The position numbers and the translations under genes were made by a program. From NCBI RefSeq assembly GCF_003202155.1, contig NZ_QFLI01000014.1, forward strand, positions 1 through 64,000: a stretch of 64,000 bases of DNA, written 5' to 3'. The number at the start of each line of letters is the position of its first letter. Position 1 is the stretch's first letter. This DNA comes from Marinifilum breve. Its GTDB lineage: Bacteria > Bacteroidota > Bacteroidia > Bacteroidales > Marinifilaceae. Positions 61,842 to 64,000 of the stretch are shown one piece after another. The notes beneath the pieces were generated by a model that saw only the letters and a list, made by a program, of their open reading frames with translations, did not search any database and was not told the DNA's origin.

Positions 61842-62765
61842 ATGAGAGATATAACATTCATAAAAACAATTTCGCAATTGAATGAGTTAATGGGAACTGA
61901 TAAACCCAGTCACCCATTAATTTCAATAGATTATTTTGACCTGAATAAACCAGAAAAATCGTGTTGCAATTCAATAGATAAAAGATATGTATTGGAATTG
62001 TATCAAATCGTTTTGGAGGAAGGTGCAGAAGGTAAACTAAGATATGGAGGAAGTACATATGATTTTCAGGAAGGATCTCTTATTTTTCTGAAACCTGGAC
62101 AAATGTTTTATAGTGATGGCAGCTACAAAAGTTATCACAACAAAGGCTGGTCATTAAGTTTTCATCCTGATCTGATTCGCAAAACAGACTTGGGAGACAA
62201 AATCGATGATTATTCATTTTTCTCTTATGATGCAAACGAAGCATTGTATTTATCGGATAAGGAGAAAAAATTCATTTTAAATATAGTACAAACCATTGAG
62301 CAGGAATACTGTCATATCATAGACAAACATAGCAATGAATTGATTATTACAAACCTGAAATTATTGCTAGATTATAGCAAACGCTATTACGACAGACAAC
62401 TCTATACTCGTACAAACCTAAACAAAGATATTGTAAGTCGTTTTGAAAAGCTTCTTAAAGATTACTACAAGCAAAACAAACAACTGGAATTAGGCATTCC
62501 AAGTGTAAAGTATTGTGGGGAAGAACTTCAAATGTCACCAAACTACCTGAGTGATCTGCTACGAAAAGAAACTGGCCGAAATGCTCTCGATCACATTCAT
62601 CATTATGTGATTGAAAAAGCAAAAACCAACTTATTAAATACTGCAGACGGAATTAGCCAGGTTGCATTTGATCTTGGCTTTGAACACGCTCCATATTTTA
62701 GCAAGCTATTTAAAAAGAAAACTGGAATGAGTCCTAAAGACTATATCCAGAAAGCAGAAAATTAA
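61842..62765 (+). CDS. AraC-family transcriptional regulator
   Basis: 307 residues from the ATG at 61842, which has AGGAG upstream; a GTG six codons earlier is less likely. The N-terminus is a cupin-like sensory domain (GKLRYGGSTYDFQEGSLIFL, KPGQMFYSDG). The C-terminal pair of helix-turn-helix motifs reads GEELQMSPNYLSDLLRKETG and ISQVAFDLGFEHAPYFSKLF, with the family ending KKKTGMSPKDYIQK. It probably activates the divergent fusion gene through the direct repeat. The inducer is unknown. Confidence 0.95.
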   Translation: MRDITFIKTISQLNELMGTDKPSHPLISIDYFDLNKPEKSCCNSIDKRYVLELYQIVLEEGAEGKLRYGGSTYDFQEGSLIFLKPGQMFYSDGSYKSYHNKGWSLSFHPDLIRKTDLGDKIDDYSFFSYDANEALYLSDKEKKFILNIVQTIEQEYCHIIDKHSNELIITNLKLLLDYSKRYYDRQLYTRTNLNKDIVSRFEKLLKDYYKQNKQLELGIPSVKYCGEELQMSPNYLSDLLRKETGRNALDHIHHYVIEKAKTNLLNTADGISQVAFDLGFEHAPYFSKLFKKKTGMSPKDYIQKAEN

Positions 62766-62797
62766 ATTCGTAATACCATTACTTAAGGTTAATAAGG

Positions 62798-62824
62798 AAG
62801 CCACCCAAATTAGGTGGCTTTTTC
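62798..62824. terminator. Terminator after the AraC gene
   Basis: AAGCCACC/GGTGGCTT stem with a 7-base loop and a T run. Confidence 0.8.
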
Positions 62825-62885
62825 CATATGCCTCCTCTCCTATTCAAAAAATCTTCTATTTTTGTTGGGTTTAAAAATATAACCC

Positions 62886-63629
62886 GTGAAAAATAAGCTA
62901 CTAACACTTCTATTCCTTTTGGTCATATCAATTCAATCAAAAGGTTTTAATCCTGTTCAACAAGACTCCATTCCCTATTTTAAAAACTCCAGAAACATCT
63001 TAAATCCAGGTTTGGGAAAAGAAGTTTTTAGCAGTAAGAACCTCATTATATTTGGCGGTTTGCTAGGAGGTGCTTTCTTGATTGATGAATGGGCCAACGA
63101 CAGAATTAAAGACAACCAATCTTCTTTTGGAGGCAAATACACAGATTTCTTTAATGAATTTGGTGAAAAAAAGATCATTGCTCCTTCGATAGTAGCAACT
63201 TGGGCAATTGGTACGATTATTAAAGATGAAAGACTTTCTAATACAGCTCTAAACTCAGCGAAAGCATTGGCTACAGGAGCAATTTTAACCGAAGGAATTA
63301 AAATTATTGCAGGCCGTTCTCGTCCTGATCAGATGCAAGGCAATATGCACTTTGATGCTTTTGGAGGGAATACCAATAATACCAAATCATTTCCTTCGGG
63401 ACATTCATTTGTGGCATGGTCTGTGTTTACTCCTTTTGCCGAAGAATATAGCAAATGGATCTATGTAATTCCTGCATCGGTAAGTTTAGCCAGAATGTAT
63501 CGAAGCAGACACTGGTTCTCAGATGTTGTTTTAGGTGGAGGAATTGGCTATTTTGCAGGCCTTTATTTTCACAAACGCAAAAATCAAAGGGTATTGTTTA
63601 GTGGAAATGGAATAGTAATCAAATTTTAA
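62886..63629 (+). CDS. PAP2-family membrane phosphatase
   Basis: 247 residues starting at GTG (62886); no in-frame ATG lies close. A signal peptide (MKNKLLTLLFLLVISIQSKG) and several spans follow. The three PAP2 motifs are complete: KIIAGRSRPD (139-148), FPSGHS (169-174), and ARMYRSRHWFSDVVLGGGIGY, with R203, H209 and D213. The PAP2 fold removes a phosphate from lipid phosphates such as undecaprenyl pyrophosphate or phosphatidate. Substrate not known. Confidence 0.9.
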   Translation: MKNKLLTLLFLLVISIQSKGFNPVQQDSIPYFKNSRNILNPGLGKEVFSSKNLIIFGGLLGGAFLIDEWANDRIKDNQSSFGGKYTDFFNEFGEKKIIAPSIVATWAIGTIIKDERLSNTALNSAKALATGAILTEGIKIIAGRSRPDQMQGNMHFDAFGGNTNNTKSFPSGHSFVAWSVFTPFAEEYSKWIYVIPASVSLARMYRSRHWFSDVVLGGGIGYFAGLYFHKRKNQRVLFSGNGIVIKF

Positions 63630-63670
63630 ATAACAACACAAACAACCTACACAACCAAAAATTTTTAGTT

Positions 63671-64000
63671 ATGAGTATTACTAAAGTATTTAAAAAATTT
63701 CCCAGAACCTTTTGGGTAGCCAACACAATTGAGCTTTTCGAACGATGGGCATGGTATGGCTTTTTCATGTTATTTGCCAACTACCTTACGGGATCAACAG
63801 ATATTGGAGCTCTTGGACTATCCCAAGCACAGAAAGGAATTATCATGGGGGTTGGAACAGGAATTCTATATTTCCTTCCTGTAATTACTGGTGCTATTGC
63901 TGATAAATATGGCTATAAACGTGTATTAGGAATTTCATTCGTTGTATACAGCACAGCATTTATTGCTTTACCTCTATTCAATACATTTGCTGGAGTATTT
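63671..64000 (+). CDS. MFS/POT-type peptide transporter, N-terminal fragment (runs off the window)
   Basis: 110 codons from ATG 63671 with no stop before the right edge. It starts MSITKVFKKFPRTFWVANTI and ELFERWAWYGFFMLFANYLT, with the first-span signature of POT/PTR transporters (ELFERxAxYG), then GIITGAIADKYGYKR-type loop (ITGAIADKYGYKRVLG), the MFS motif A equivalent. Proton-coupled uptake of di/tripeptides is the family role. The C-terminus is not in the window. Confidence 0.8.
   Translation, partial: MSITKVFKKFPRTFWVANTIELFERWAWYGFFMLFANYLTGSTDIGALGLSQAQKGIIMGVGTGILYFLPVITGAIADKYGYKRVLGISFVVYSTAFIALPLFNTFAGVF

Overview
The window looks like chromosomal DNA from a low-GC marine or gut-type Bacteroidota, probably of the Marinilabiliales/Marinifilaceae kind. 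That placement is inference. What supports it: promoters of the Bacteroidota form TAnnTTTG upstream of tRNA and protein genes, few strong Shine-Dalgarno sequences, and families largely confined to this phylum (a DUF6427-like protein beside purD, two 1,000-residue DUF2723 proteins, DUF3667, DUF4114, a lamin-tail surface protein, a proline-rich TonB-family protein). There is no prophage, transposase, CRISPR array or rRNA operon.

Layout. 1-4530: a huge secreted lamin-tail/Ig-like protein on the minus strand, cut by the left edge. 4.6-8.4 kb: asd, hflX, a TonB-family gene and tRNA-Ala. 8.6 kb: a candidate small RNA. 8.7-14.2 kb: an SLC12-type cation-chloride cotransporter, a YbhN-like membrane protein and a beta-propeller/DUF4114 lipoprotein. 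14.2-23.7 kb: DUF6427, purD, a polysaccharide deacetylase and the two DUF2723 paralogues. 23.8-25 kb: two identical tRNA-Gln genes flanking a small orphan gene. 25-32 kb: acylphosphatase and a radical-SAM gene either side of a heptanucleotide microsatellite, then stress and membrane genes (Do-type protease, Hsp20, DUF2391, CorA, MscS).

32-37.4 kb is the most accessory-looking part: an 18-unit degenerate 21-bp repeat array, an unrecognised 235-residue protein, a metallophosphoesterase with a CotH-like partner, and a 49-codon ORF with three TTACGTAA palindromes upstream spaced exactly 21 bp apart. 37.4-45.6 kb: dgt and a secreted protein, then a five-gene MacAB/TolC-type ABC export operon whose leader carries a near-consensus sigma-54 promoter and an upstream inverted repeat. 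45.7-59.2 kb is mostly housekeeping: tsaB, efp, a SpoIIE-type phosphatase, tyrS, cvpA, a GH3-like adenylase, tandem deoxynucleoside kinases, kbl and three tandem tRNA-Asn genes. 59.2-64 kb: an SPL-type radical SAM protein, a PEP-mutase/FMN-oxidase-like fusion gene divergent from an AraC regulator with a two-site direct repeat between them, a PAP2 phosphatase and the start of an MFS peptide transporter.

No complete new defence or mobile system could be shown. The strongest leads are the 21-bp array with its neighbour gene, the three regulatory arrays (TTACGTAA x3, sigma-54/UAS, AraC half-sites), the two-domain fusion enzyme, the putative small RNA and the SSR between two divergent genes. All functions were assigned by reading motifs; no database search was run.
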